Assembly: GCF_050948175.1 (NCBI RefSeq) | Contig: NW_027490091.1 | Coordinates: forward strand, 1,054,001-1,118,000 | Source: Xylocopa sonorina | Lineage: Eukaryota > Arthropoda > Insecta > Hymenoptera > Apidae | DNA length: 64,000 bases | Direction of reading: 5' to 3' | Shown: positions 9,455 through 22,522 of the stretch, piece by piece | Numbering within the stretch: position 1 is the first letter of the stretch | Layout of the letters: the number at the start of each line of letters is the position of its first letter | Translations under genes and position numbers: made by a program | The notes under the pieces: model-generated | Database searches by the model: none | The model's input: only the letters and a program-made list of their open reading frames with translations | Told to the model about the DNA's origin: nothing

Positions 9455-10055
9455 CTTTCGGTGGGCACTTTTTTCTTCAAACTACTGTCAATATTCATAT
9501 TTTAACTATTGGTTGAAATCTTTTTGTCAACAATCGTCAATAGACGAATTTTAATACTAGGTTGGAATTTTTTTCTTCAAACTATCGCATATACGAAATT
9601 TAACTCTCGGCAGGAATTTTTTGGTCAAGCTACCATCAATGTTCGAATTTTAACTCACGGTGGGCACTTTTTTCTTCAAACTACTGTCAATATTCAAATT
9701 TTATCTATTGGTTGATATCTTTTTGTCAAACATTCGTCAATAAACGAATTTTTAAACTGGGTTGCAACTTTTTTCATCAAATTATCGCTTACATACGAAA
9801 TTCAACTCTCGGTGGGAATTTTTTGGTCAAACTACCGTCAATGTACGAATTTTGACTCTCGGTGGGAACTTTTTTCTTCAAACTACTGTCAATACTCAAA
9901 TTTTAACTATTGTTTGAGATCTTTTTGTTAAACAATTGCAAATAAACGAATTTTAATACTAGGTTGGAATTTTTTTCTTTAAACTATCGCATATACGAAA
10001 TTTAACTCTCGGTAGGAATTTTTTGGTCAAGCTACCATCAATGTTCAAGTTTTAA
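9455..10055 (+). repeat. 601 bp trimer (D-E-C), copy 1 of 2
   Basis: D (199 bp), E (202 bp) and C (200 bp) in order. The next D starts exactly 601 bp later, and both copies share GTTCAAGTTTTAAC before D, the C variant TTTTTTTCTTTAAAC and AAACTGGGTTGCAAC in E. This is the shortest complete higher-order repeat I see in the window. Confidence 0.87.
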
Positions 10056-10656
10056 CTTTCGGTGGGCACTTTTTTCTTCAAACTACTGTCAATATTCATA
10101 TTTTAACTATTGGTTGAAATCTTTTTGTCAACAATCGTCAATAGACGAATTTTAATACTAGGTTGGAATTTTTTTCTTCAAACTATCGCATATACGAAAT
10201 TTAACTCTCGGCAGGAATTTTTTGGTCAAGCTACCATCAATGTTCGAATTTTAACTCACGGTGGGCACTTTTTTCTTCAAACTACTGTCAATATTCAAAT
10301 TTTATCTATTGGTTGATATCTTTTTGTCAAACATTCGTCAATAAACGAATTTTTAAACTGGGTTGCAACTTTTTTCATCAAATTATTGCTTACATACGAA
10401 ATTCAACTCTCGGTGGGAATTTTTTGGTCAAACTACCGTCAATGTACGAATTTTGACTCTCGGTGGGAACTTTTTTCTTCAAACTACTGTCAATACTCAA
10501 ATTTTAACTATTGTTTGAGATCTTTTTGTTAAACAATTGCAAATAAACGAATTTTAATACTAGGTTGGAATTTTTTTCTTCAAACTATCGCATATACGAA
10601 ATTTAACTCTCGGCAGGAATTTTTTGGTCAAGCTACCATCAATGTTCGAATTTTAA
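10056..10656 (+). repeat. 601 bp trimer (D-E-C), copy 2 of 2
   Basis: Second D-E-C copy, distinguished from the first by AATTATTGCTTAC against AATTATCGCTTAC in E. Its C monomer has CTTCAAAC where the C of copy 1 has CTTTAAAC, so the end of the repeat is already mixed with the following C-E-C run. Confidence 0.84.
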
Positions 10657-13072
10657 CTCACGGTGGGCACTTTTTTCTTCAAACTACTGTCAATATTCAA
10701 ATTTTATCTATTGGTTGATATCTTTTTGTCAAACATTCGTCTATAAACGAATTTTTAAACTAGGTTGTAACTTTTTTCATCAAATTATCGCCTACATACG
10801 AAATTCAACTCTCAGTTGGAATTTTTTGGTCAAACTACCGTCAATGTACGAATTTTAACTCTCGGTGGGAACTTTTTTCTTCAAACTACTGTCAATACTC
10901 AAATTTTAACTATTGTTTGAGATCTTTTTGTTAAACAATTGTAAATAAACGAATTTTAACACTAGGTTGGAATTTTTTTCTTCAAACTATCGCATATACG
11001 AAATTTAACGCTCGGTAGGAATTTTTTGGTCAAGCTACCATCAATGTTCGAATTTTAACTCTCGGTGGGCACTTTTTTCTTCAAACTACTGTCAATATTC
11101 AGATTTTATCTATTGGTTGAAATCTTTTTGTCAAACAATCGTCAATAAACGAATTTTCATACTAGGTTGGAATTTTTTTCTTCAAACTATTGCCTACATA
11201 CGAAGTTCAACTCTCGGTGGGAATTTTTTGGTCAAACTACCGACAATGTACGAATTTTAACTCTCGGTGGGCACTTTTCTCTTCAAACTACTGTCAATAT
11301 TCAAATTTTAAATATTGGTTGAAATCTTTTTGTCAAACAGTCGTCAATAAACGAATTTTTATACTAGGTTGTAATTTTTTTCTACAAACTATCGCCTACA
11401 TACGAAATTCAACTCTCGGTGGGAATTTTTTGGTCAAGCTACCATCAATGTTCGAATTTTAACTCACGGTGGGCACTTTTTTCTTCAAACTACTGTCAAT
11501 ATTCAGATTTTATCTATTGGTTGAAATCTTTTTGTCAAACAATCGTCAATAGACGAATTTTAATACTAGGTTGGAATTTTTTTCTTCAAACTATCGCATA
11601 TACGAAATTTAACTCTCGGCAGGAATTTTTTGGTCAAGCTACCAACAATGTTCGAATTTTAACTCTCGGTGGGCACTTTTTTCTTCAAACTACTGTCAAT
11701 ATTCAGATTTTATCTATTGGTTGAAATCTTTTTGTCAAACAATCGTCAATAAACAAATTTTCATACTAGGTTGGAATTTTTTTCTTCAAACTATTGCCTA
11801 CATACGAAATTCAACTCTCGGTGGGAATTTTTTGGTCAAACTACCGACAATGTACGAATTTTAACTCTCGGTGGGCACTTTTCTCTTCAAACTACTGTCA
11901 ATACTCAAATTTTAACTATTGTTTGAGATCTTTTTGTTAAACAATTGCAAATAAACGAATTTTAATACTAGGTTGGAATTTTTTTCTTCAAACTATCGCA
12001 TATACGAAATTTAACTCTCGGCAGGAATTTTTTGGTCAAGCTACCATCAATGTTCGAATTTTAACTCACGGTGGGCACTTTTTTCTTCAAACTACTGTCA
12101 ATATTCAAATTTTATCTATTGGTTGATATCTTCTTGTCAAACATTCGTCAATAAACGAATTTTTAAACTAGGTTGTAACTTTTTTCATCAAATTATCGCC
12201 TACATACGAAATTCAACTCTCAGTGGGAATTTTTTGGTCAAACTACCGTCAATGTACGAATTTTAACTCTCGGTGGGAACTTTTTTCTTCAAACTACTGT
12301 CAATACTCAAATTTTAACTATTGTTTGAGATCTTTTTGTTAAACAATTGTAAATAAACGAATTTTAATACTAGGTTGGAATTTTTTTCTTCAAACTATCG
12401 CATATACGAAACATAACTCTCGGCAGGAATTTTTTGGTCAAGCTACCATCAATGTTCGAATTTTAACTCTCGGTGGGCACTTTTTTCTTCAAACTACTGT
12501 CAATATTCAGATTTTATCTATTGGTTGAAATCTTTTTGTCAAACAATCGTCAATAAACAAATTTTCATACTAGGTTGGAATTTTTTTCTTCAAACTATTG
12601 CCTACATACGAAATTCAACTCTCGGTGGGAATTTTTTGGTCAAACTACCGACAATGTACGAATTTTAACTCTCGGTGGGCACTTTTCTCTTCAAACTACT
12701 GTCAATATTCAGATTTTAAATATTGGTTGAGATCTTCTTGTTAAACAATTGTAAATAAACGAATTTTAATACTAGGTTGGAATTTTTTCCTTCAAACTAT
12801 CGCCTATATACGAAATTTAACTCTCGGTGGGAAATTTTTGGTCAAGCTACCATCAATGTTCGAATTTTAACTCACGGTGGGCACTTTTTTCTTCAAACTA
12901 CTGTCAATATTCAGATTTTAAATATTGGTTGAGATCTTTTTGTTAAACAATTGTAAATAAACGAATTTTAATACTAGGTTGGAATTTTTTCCTTCAAACT
13001 ATCGCCTATATACGAAATTTAACTCTCGGTGGGAAATTTTTGGTCAAGCTACCATCAATGTTCGAATTTTAA
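10657..13072 (+). repeat. Irregular segment with first chimeric B' monomers
   Basis: E and C run first, then A at 11059 and B at 11261, then mixed monomers. At 11463 a monomer begins CTCACGG, continues as A, then shows the D-like AATAGACG. At about 11871 a B start (CTTTTCTCTTC) passes into C (AATACTCAAATTTTAACTA). At 12669 the first B' monomer appears: B in subunit a, but GTTGAGATC with GTTAAACAATTG from C in subunit b. A related one follows at 12871. I see no gene or unique DNA. Confidence 0.8.
12669..12870 (+). repeat. First B' chimeric monomer (B subunit a joined to C subunits b-d)
   Basis: Up to AAATATTGGTTGA the monomer is type B; from GATC onwards (here GAGATCTTCTTG) it is type C, including GTTAAACAATTGTAAAT. 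The switch lies within ~10 bp shared by both types at the start of subunit b. B' then becomes the standard companion of A for most of the array from 13 kb rightwards. This particular copy has TTCTTG where others have TTTTTG. Confidence 0.82.
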
Positions 13073-16000
13073 CTCACGGTGGGCACTTTTTTCTTCAAAC
13101 TACTGTCAATATTCAAATTTTATCTATTGGTTGATATCTTTTTGTCAAACATTCGTCAATAAACGAATTTTTAAACTAGGTTGTAACTTTTTTCATCAAA
13201 TTATCGCCTACATACGAAATTCAACTCTCGGTGGGAATTTTTTGGTCAAACTACCGTCAATGTACGAATTTTGACTCTCGGTGGGAACTTTTTTCTTCAA
13301 ACTACTGTCAATACTCAAATTTTAACTATTGTTTGAGATCTTTTTGTTAAACAATTGCAAATAAACGAATTTTAATTCTAGGTTGGAATTTTTTTCTTCA
13401 AACTATCACATATACGAAATTTAACTCTCGGCAGGAATTTTTTGGTCAAACTACCGTCAATGTACGAATTTTAACTCTCGGTGGGCACTTTTTTCTTCAA
13501 ACTACTGTCAATATTCAAATTTTATCTATTGGTTGATATTTTTTTGTCAAACATTCGTCGATAAACGGATTTTTAAACTAGGTTGTAACTTTTTTCATCA
13601 AATTATCGCCTACATACGAAATTCAACTCTCGGTGGGAATTTTTTGGTCAAACTACCGTCAATGTACGAATTTTGACTCTCGGTGGGAACTTTTTTCTTC
13701 AAACTACTGTCAATACTCAAATTTTAACTATAGTTTGAGATCTTTTTGTTAAACAATTGCAAATAAACGAATTTTAATACTAGGTTGGAATTTTTTTCTT
13801 CAAACTATCGCATATACGAAATTTAACTCTCGGCAGGAATTTTTTGGTCAAGCTACCATCAATGTTCGAATTTTAACTCACGGTGGGCACTTTTTTCTTC
13901 AAACTACTGTCAATATTCAAATTTTATCTATTGGTTGATATCTTTTTGTCAAACATTCGTCAATAAACGAATTTTAATACTAGGTTGGAATTTTTTTCTT
14001 CAAACTATCGCATATACGAAATTTAACTCTCGGCAGGAATTTTTTGGTCAAGCTACCATCAATGTTCGAATTTTAACTCTCGGTGGGCACTTTCTTCTTC
14101 AAACTACTGTCAATATTCAGATTTTATCTATTGGTTGAAATCTTTTTGTCAAACAATCGTCAATAAACAAATTTTCATACTAGGTTGGAATTTTTTTCTT
14201 CAAACTATAGCCTACATACGAAATTCAACTCTCGGTGGGAATTTTTTGGTCAAACTACCGACAATGTACGAATTTTAACTCTCGGTGGGCACTTTTCTCT
14301 TCAAACTACTGTCAATATTCAGATTTTAAATATTGGTTGAGATCTTTTTGTTAAACAATTGCAAATAAACGAATTTTAATACTAGGTTGGAATTTTTTTC
14401 TTCAAACTATCGCATATACGAAATTTAACTCTCGGCAGGAATTTTTTGGTCAAGCTACCATCAATGTTCGAATTTTAACTCACGGTGGGCACTTTTTTCT
14501 TCAAACTACTGTCAATACTCAAATTTTAACTATTGTTTGAGATCTTTTTGTTAAACAATTGCAAATAAACGAATTTTAATACTAGGTTGGAATTTTTTTC
14601 TTCAAACTATGGCATATACGAAATATAACTCTCGGCAGGAATTTTTTGGTCAAGCTACCATCAATGTTCGAATTTTAACTCTCGGTGGGCACTTTTTTCT
14701 TCAAACTACTGTCAATATTCAGATTTTATCTATTGGTTGAAATCTTTTTGTCAAACAATCGTCAATAAACAAATTTTCATACTAGGTTGGAATTTTTTTC
14801 TTCAAACTATTGCCTACATACGAAATTCAACTCTCGGTGGGAATTTTTTGGTCAAACTACCGACAATGTACGAATTTTAACTCTCGGTGGGCACTTTTCT
14901 CTTCAAACTACTGTCAATATTCAGATTTTAAATATTGGTTGAGATCTTTTTGTTAAACAATTGTAAATAAACGAATTTTAATACTAGGTTGGAATTTTTT
15001 CCTTCAAACTATCGCCTATATACGAAATTTAACTCTCGGTGGGAAATTTTTGGTCAAGCTACCATCAATGTTCGAATTTTAACTCACGGTGGGCACTTTT
15101 TTCTTCAAACTACTGTCAATATTCAAATTTTATCTATTGGTTGATATCTTTTTGTCAAACATTCGTCAATAAACGAATTTTTAAACTAGGTTCTAACTTT
15201 TTTCATCAAATTATCGCCTACATACGAAATTCAACTCTCGGTGGGAATTTTTTGGTCAAACTACCGTCAATGTACGAATTTTGACTCTCGGTGGGAACTT
15301 TTTTCTTCAAACTACTGTCAATACTCAAATTTTAACTATTGTTTGAGATCTTTTTGTTAAACAATTGCAAATAAACGAATTTTAATTCTAGGTTGGAATT
15401 TTTTTCTTCAAACTATCACATATACGAAATTTAACTCTCGGCAGGAATTTTTTGGTCAAACTACCGTCAATGTACGAATTTTAACTCTCGGTGGGCACTT
15501 TTTTCTTCAAACTACTGTCAATATTCAAATTTTATCTATTGGTTGATATTTTTTTGTCAAACATTCGTCGATAAACGAATTTTTAAACTAGGTTGTAACT
15601 TTTTTCATCAAATTATCGCCTACATACGAAATTCAACTCTCGGTGGGAATTTTTTGGTCAAACTACCGTCAATGTACGAATTTTGACTCTCGGTGGGAAC
15701 TTTTTTCTTCAAACTACTGTCAATACTCAAATTTTAACTATTGTTTGAGATCTTTTTGTTAAACAATTGCAAATAAACGAATTTTAATACTAGGTTGGAA
15801 TTTTTTTCTTCAAACTATCGCATATACGAAATTTAACTCTCGGCAGGAATTTTTTGGTCAAGCTACCATCAATGTTCGAATTTTAACTCTCGGTGGGCAC
15901 TTTTTTCTTCAAACTACTGTCAATATTCAGATTTTATCTATTGGTTGAAATCTTTTTGTCAAACAATCGTCAATAAACAAATTTTCATACTAGGTTGGAA

Positions 16001-16892
16001 TTTTTTTCTTCAAACTATAGCCTACATACGAAATTCAACTCTCGGTGGGAATTTTTTGGTCAAACTACCGACAATGTACGAATTTTAACTCTCGGTGGGC
16101 ACTTTTCTCTTCAAACTACTGTCAATATTCAGATTTTAAATATTGGTTGAGATCTTTTAGTTAAACAATTGCAAATAAACGAATTTTAATACTAGGTTGG
16201 AATTTTTTTCTTCAAACTATCGCATATACGAAATTTAACTCTCGGCAGGAATTTTTTGGTCAAGCTACCATCAATGTTCGAATTTTAACTCACGGTGGGC
16301 ACTTTTTTCTTCAAACTACTGTCAATACTCAAATTTTAACTATTGTTTGAGATCTTTTTGTTAAACAATTGCAAATAAACGAATTTTAATACTAGGTTGG
16401 AATTTTTTTCTTCAAACTATGGCATATACGAAATATAACTCTCGGCAGGAATTTTTTGGTCAAGCTACCATCAATGTTCGAATTTTAACTCTCGGTGGGC
16501 ACTTTTTTCTTCAAACTACTGTCAATATTCAGATTTTATCTATTGGTTGAAATCTTTTTGTCAAACAATCGTCAATAAACAAATTTTCATACTAGGTTGG
16601 AATTTTTTTCTTCAAACTATTGCCTACATACGAAATTCAACTCTCGGTGGGAATTTTTTGGTCAAACTACCGACAATGTACGAATTTTAACTCTCGGTGG
16701 GCACTTTTCTCTTCAAACTACTGTCAATATTCAGATTTTAAATATTGGTTGAGATCTTTTTGCTAAACAATTGTAAATAAACGAATTTTAATACTAGGTT
16801 GGAATTTTTTCCTTCAAACTATCGCCTATATACGAAATTTAACTCTCGGTGGGAAATTTTTGGTCAAGCTACCATCAATGTTCGAATTTTAA
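13073..16892 (+). repeat. 3820 bp 19-monomer higher-order repeat, copy 1
   Basis: The unit starts with an E monomer preceded by GGGAAATTTTTGG. It contains an internal near-repeat: a 10-monomer part (13073-15082, 2010 bp) and a 9-monomer part (15083-16892, 1810 bp). The parts differ by one extra chimeric E/C monomer at 13877. Variants private to copy 1 include AACGGATTTTTAAAC near 13565, CTATAGTTTGAG near 13730 and CTTTCTTCTTC near 14091. Confidence 0.88.
13877..14076 (+). repeat. Chimeric monomer E/C (switch in subunit b)
   Basis: Subunit a and most of b are type E (CTCACGG, GTTGATATC, CATTCGTC). The end of b and subunits c-d are type C (AATTTTAATACTAGG, GCATATACG, GGCAGGAA). It adds one monomer to the 10-mer relative to the 9-mer, and it recurs at 17697 in the second 19-mer. 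Confidence 0.82.
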
Positions 16893-19800
16893 CTCACGGT
16901 GGGCACTTTTTTCTTCAAACTACTGTCAATATTCAAATTTTATCTATTGGTTGATATCTTTTTGTCAAACATTCGTCAATAAACGAATTTTTAAACTAGG
17001 TTCTAACTTTTTTCATCAAATTATCGCCTACATACGAAATTCAACTCTCGGTGGGAATTTTTTGGTCAAACTACCGTCAATGTACGAATTTTGACTCTCG
17101 GTGGGAACTTTTTTCTTCAAACTACTGTCAATACTCAAATTTTAACTATTGTTTGAGATCTTTTTGTTAAACAATTGCAAATAAACGAATTTTAATTCTA
17201 GGTTGGAATTTTTTTCTTCAAACTATCACATATACGAAATTTAACTCTCGGCAGGAATTTTTTGGTCAAACTACCGTCAATGTACGAATTTTAACTCTCG
17301 GTGGGCACTTTTTTCTTCAAACTACTGTCAATATTCAAATTTTATCTATTGGTTGATATTTTTTTGTCAAACATTCGTCGATAAACGAATTTTTAAACTA
17401 GGTTGTAACTTTTTTCATCAAATTATCGCCTACATACGAAATTCAACTCTCGGTGGGAATTTTTTGGTCAAACTACCGTCAATGTACGAATTTTGACTCT
17501 CGGTGGGAACTTTTTTCTTCAAACTACTGTCAATACTCAAATTTTAACTATTGTTTGAGATCTTTTTGTTAAACAATTGCAAATAAACGAATTTTAATAC
17601 TAGGTTGGAATTTTTTTCTTCAAACTATCGCATATACGAAATTTAACTCTCGGCAGGAATTTTTTGGTCAAGCTACCATCAATGTTCGAATTTTAACTCA
17701 CGGTGGGCACTTTTTTCTTCAAACTACTGTCAATATTCAAATTTTATCTATTGGTTGATATCTTTTTGTCAAACATTCGTCAATAAACGAATTTTAATAC
17801 TAGGTTGGAATTTTTTTCTTCAAACTATCGCATATACGAAATTTAACTCTCGGCAGGAATTTTTTGGTCAAGCTACCATCAATGTTCGAATTTTAACTCT
17901 CGGTGGGCACTTTTTTCTTCAAACTACTGTCAATATTCAGATTTTATCTATTGGTTGAAATCTTTTTGTCAAACAATCGTCAATAAACAAATTTTCATAC
18001 TAGGTTGGAATTTTTTTCTTCAAACTATAGCCTACATACGAAATTCAACTCTCGGTGGGAATTTTTTGGTCAAACTACCGACAATGTACGAATTTTAACT
18101 CTCGGTGGGCACTTTTCTCTTCAAACTACTGTCAATATTCAGATTTTAAATATTGGTTGAGATCTTTTTGTTAAACAATTGCAAATAAACGAATTTTAAT
18201 ACTAGGTTGGAATTTTTTTCTTCAAACTATCGCATATACGAAATTTAACTCTCGGCAGGAATTTTTTGGTCAAGCTACCATCAATGTTCGAATTTTAACT
18301 CACGGTGGGCACTTTTTTCTTCAAACTACTGTCAATACTCAAATTTTAACTATTGTTTGAGATCTTTTTGTTAAACAATTGCAAATAAACGAATTTTAAT
18401 ACTAGGTTGGAATTTTTTTCTTCAAACTATGGCATATACGAAATATAACTCTCGGCAGGAATTTTTTGGTCAAGCTACCATCAATGTTCGAATTTTAACT
18501 CTCGGTGGGCACTTTTTTCTTCAAACTACTGTCAATATTCAGATTTTATCTATTGGTTGAAATCTTTTTGTCAAACAATCGTCAATAAACAAATTTTCAT
18601 ACTAGGTTGGAATTTTTTTCTTCAAACTATTGCCTACATACGAAATTCAACTCTCGGTGGGAATTTTTTGGTCAAACTACCGACAATGTACGAATTTTAA
18701 CTCTCGGTGGGCACTTTTCTCTTCAAACTACTGTCAATATTCAGATTTTAAATATTGGTTGAGATCTTTTTGCTAAACAATTGTAAATAAACGAATTTTA
18801 ATACTAGGTTGGAATTTTTTCCTTCAAACTATCGCCTATATACGAAATTTAACTCTCGGTGGGAAATTTTTGGTCAAGCTACCATCAATGTTCGAATTTT
18901 AACTCACGGTGGGCACTTTTTTCTTCAAACTACTGTCAATATTCAAATTTTATCTATTGGTTGATATCTTTTTGTCAAACATTCATCAATAAACGAATTT
19001 TTAAACTAGGTTCTAACTTTTTTCATCAAATTATCGCCTACATACGAAATTCAACTCTCGGTGGGAATTTTTTGGTCAAACTACCGTCAATGTACGAATT
19101 TTGACTCTCGGTGGGAACTTTTTTCTTCAAACTACTGTCAATACTCAAATTTTAACTATTGTTTGAGATCTTTTTGTTAAACAATTGCAAATAAACGAAT
19201 TTTAATTCTAGGTTGGAATTTTTTTCTTCAAACTATCACATATACGAAATTTAACTCTCGGCAGGAATTTTTTGGTCAAACTACCGTCAATGTACGAATT
19301 TTAACTCTCGGTGGGCACTTTTTTCTTCAAACTACTGTCAATATTCAAATTTTATCTATTGGTTGATATTTTTTTGTCAAACATTCGTCGATAAACGAAT
19401 TTTTAAACTAGGTTGTAACTTTTTTCATCAAATTATCGCCTACATACGAAATTCAACTCTCGGTGGGAATTTTTTGGTCAAACTACCGTCAATGTACGAA
19501 TTTTGACTCTCGGTGGGAACTTTTTTCTTCAAACTACTGTCAATACTCAAATTTTAACTATTGTTTGAGATCTTTTTGTTAAACAATTGCAAATAAACGA
19601 ATTTTAATACTAGGTTGGAATTTTTTTCTTCAAACTATCGCATATACGAAATTTAACTCTCGGCAGGAATTTTTTGGTCAAGCTACCATCAATGTTCGAA
19701 TTTTAACTCACGGTGGGCACTTTTTTCTTCAAACTACTGTCAATATTCAGATTTTATCTATTGGTTGAAATCTTTTTGTCAAACAATCGTCAATAAACAA

Positions 19801-20712
19801 ATTTTCATACTAGGTTGGAATTTTTTTCTTCAAACTATAGCCTACATACGAAATTCAACTCTAGGTGGGAATTTTTTGGTCAAACTACCGACAATGTACG
19901 AATTTTAACTCTCGGTGGGCACTTTTCTCTTCAAACTACTGTCAATATTCAGATTTTAAATATTGGTTGAGATCTTTTTGTTAAACAATTGCAAATAAAC
20001 GAATTTTAATACTAGGTTGGAATTTTTTTCTTCAAACTATCGCATATACGAAATTTAACTCTCGGTAGGAATTTTTTGGTCAAGCTACCATCAATGTTCG
20101 AATTTTAACTCACGGTGGGCACTTTTTTCTTCAAACTACTGTCAATACTCAAATTTTAACTATTGTTTGAGATCTTTTTGTTAAACAATTGCAAATAAAC
20201 GAATTTTAATACTAGGTTGGAATTTTTTTCTTCAAACTATGGCATATACGAAATATAACTCTCGGCAGGAATTTTTTGGTCAAGCTACCATCAATGTTCG
20301 AATTTTAACTCTCGGTGGGCACTTTTTTCTTCAAACTACTGTCAATATTCAGATTTTATCTATTGGTTGAAATCTTTTTGTCAAACAATCGTCAATAAAC
20401 AAATTTTCATACTAGGTTGGAATTTTTTTCTTCAAACTATTGCCTACATACGAAATTCAACTCTCGGTGGGAATTTTTTGGTCAAACTACCGACAATGTA
20501 CGAATTTTAACTCTCGGTGGGCACTTTTCTCTTCAAACTACTGTCAATATTCAGATTTTAAATATTGGTTGAGATCTTTTTGCTAAACAATTGTAAATAA
20601 ACGAATTTTAATACTAGGTTGGAATTTTTTCCTTCAAACTATCGCCTATATACGAAATTTAACTCTCGGTGGGAAATTTTTGGTCAAGCTACCATCAATG
20701 TTCGAATTTTAA
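16893..20712 (+). repeat. 3820 bp 19-monomer higher-order repeat, copy 2
   Basis: This repeats copy 1 at a constant 3820 bp offset, again as a 10-mer (16893-18902) plus a 9-mer (18903-20712). Shared markers are AAACTATAGCC, AAACTATGGCATATACG, ATTCTAGGTTGG and AACTATCACATATACG. A third, partial copy continues from 20713 to about 21460, where CGCTCGGTAGG replaces CTCTCGGCAGG and the order changes to pentamers. Confidence 0.88.
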
Positions 20713-21460
20713 CTCACGGTGGGCACTTTTTTCTTCAAACTACTGTCAATATTCAAATTTTATCTATTGGTTGATATCTTTTTGTCAAACATTCGTCAAT
20801 AAACGAATTTTTAAACTAGGTTCTAACTTTTTTCATCAAATTATCGCCTACATACGAAATTCAACTCTCGGTGGGAATTTTTTGGTCAAACTACCGTCAA
20901 TGTACGAATATTGACTCTCGGTGGGAACTTTTTTCTTCAAACTACTGTCAATACTCAAATTTTAACTATTGTTTGAGATCTTTTTGTTAAACAATTGCAA
21001 ATAAACGAATTTTAATTCTAGGTTGGAATTTTTTTCTTCAAACTATCACATATACGAAATTTAACTCTCGGCAGGAATTTTTTGGTCAAACTACCGTCAA
21101 TGTACGAATTTTAACTCTCGGTGGGCACTTTTTTCTTCAAACTACTGTCAATATTCAAATTTTATCTATTGGTTGATATTTTTTTGTCAAACATTCGTCG
21201 ATAAACGAATTTTTAAACTAGGTTGTAACTTTTTTCATCAAATTATCGCCTACATACGAAATTCAACTCTCGGTGGGAATTTTTTGGTCAAACTACCGTC
21301 AATGTACGAATTTTGACTCTCGGTGGGAACTTTTTTCTTCAAACTACTGTCAATACTCAAATTTTAACTATTGTTTGAGATCTTTTTGTTAAACAATTGC
21401 AAATAAACGAATTTTAATACTAGGTTGGAATTTTTTTCTTCAAACTATCGCATATACGAA
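20713..21460 (+). repeat. Partial third copy of the 19-monomer repeat
   Basis: It matches the start of the 19-mer unit for about 3.7 monomers (E with GGTTCTAAC, C with ATTCTAGG and CACATATACG, E with CGATAAACG, then C), with a private GAATATTGACTC near 20906. It then joins directly to an A-B-C-E-C pentamer run. The right end is approximate. Confidence 0.78.
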
Positions 21461-21516
21461 ATTTAACGCTCGGTAGGAATTTTTTGGTCAAGCTACCATC
21501 AATGTTCGAATTTTAA

Positions 21517-22522
21517 CTCTCGGTGGGCACTTTTTTCTTCAAACTACTGTCAATATTCAGATTTTATCTATTGGTTGAAATCTTTTTGTCAAACAATCGT
21601 CAATAAACGAATTTTCATACTAGGTTGGAATTTTTTTCTTCAAACTATTGCCTACATACGAAGTTCAACTCTCGGTGGGAATTTTTTGGTCAAACTACCG
21701 ACAATGTACGAATTTTAACTCTCGGTGGGCACTTTTCTCTTCAAACTACTGTCAATATTCAGATTTTAAATATTGGTTGAAATCTTTTTGTCAAACAGTC
21801 GTCAATAAACGAATTTTTATACTAGGTTGTAATTTTTTTCTACAAACTATCGCCTACATACGAAATTCAACTCTCGGTGGGAATTTTTTGGTCAAACTAC
21901 CGTCAATGTACGAATTTTGACTCTCGGTGGGAACTTTTTTCTTCAAACTACTGTCAATACTCAAATTTTAACTATTGTTTGAGATCTTTTTGTTAAACAA
22001 TTGCAAATAAACGAATTTTAATACTAGGTTGGAATTTTTTTCTTCAAACTATCGCATATACGAAATTTAACTCTCGGCAGGAATTTTTTGGTCAAGCTAC
22101 CATCAATGTTCGAATTTTAACTCACGGTGGGCACTTTTTTCTTCAAACTACTGTCAATATTCAAATTTTATCTATTGGTTGATATCTTTTTGTCAAACAT
22201 TCGTCAATAAACGAATTTTTAAACTAGGTTGTAACTTTTTTCATCAAATTATCGCCTACATACGAAATTCAACTCTCAGTGGGAATTTTTTGGTCAAACT
22301 ACCGTCAATGTACGAATTTTAACTCTCGGTGGGAACTTTTTTCTTCAAACTACTGTCAATACTCAAATTTTAACTATTGTTTGAGATCTTTTTGTTAAAC
22401 AATTGTAAATAAACGAATTTTAATACTAGGTTGGAATTTTTTTCTTCAAACTATCGCATATACGAAATTTAACGCTCGGTAGGAATTTTTTGGTCAAGCT
22501 ACCATCAATGTTCGAATTTTAA
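21517..22522 (+). repeat. 1006 bp pentamer A-B-C-E-C (first of a run)
   Basis: Monomer starts 21517 (A), 21719 (B), 21921 (C), 22121 (E), 22323 (C), then A again at 22523. E has CTCTCAGTGGG in subunit d. Lengths 202+202+200+202+200 sum to 1006. Confidence 0.92.

Noticed and set aside
11419..11724. 101-codon open frames in chimeric monomers (also 24291, 29119, 32539)
   Set aside because: These start at GTG and run through chimeric monomers whose junctions happen to remove a stop. The copies at 24291, 29119 and 32539 are the same duplicated block. No initiation context and no resemblance to a known protein.
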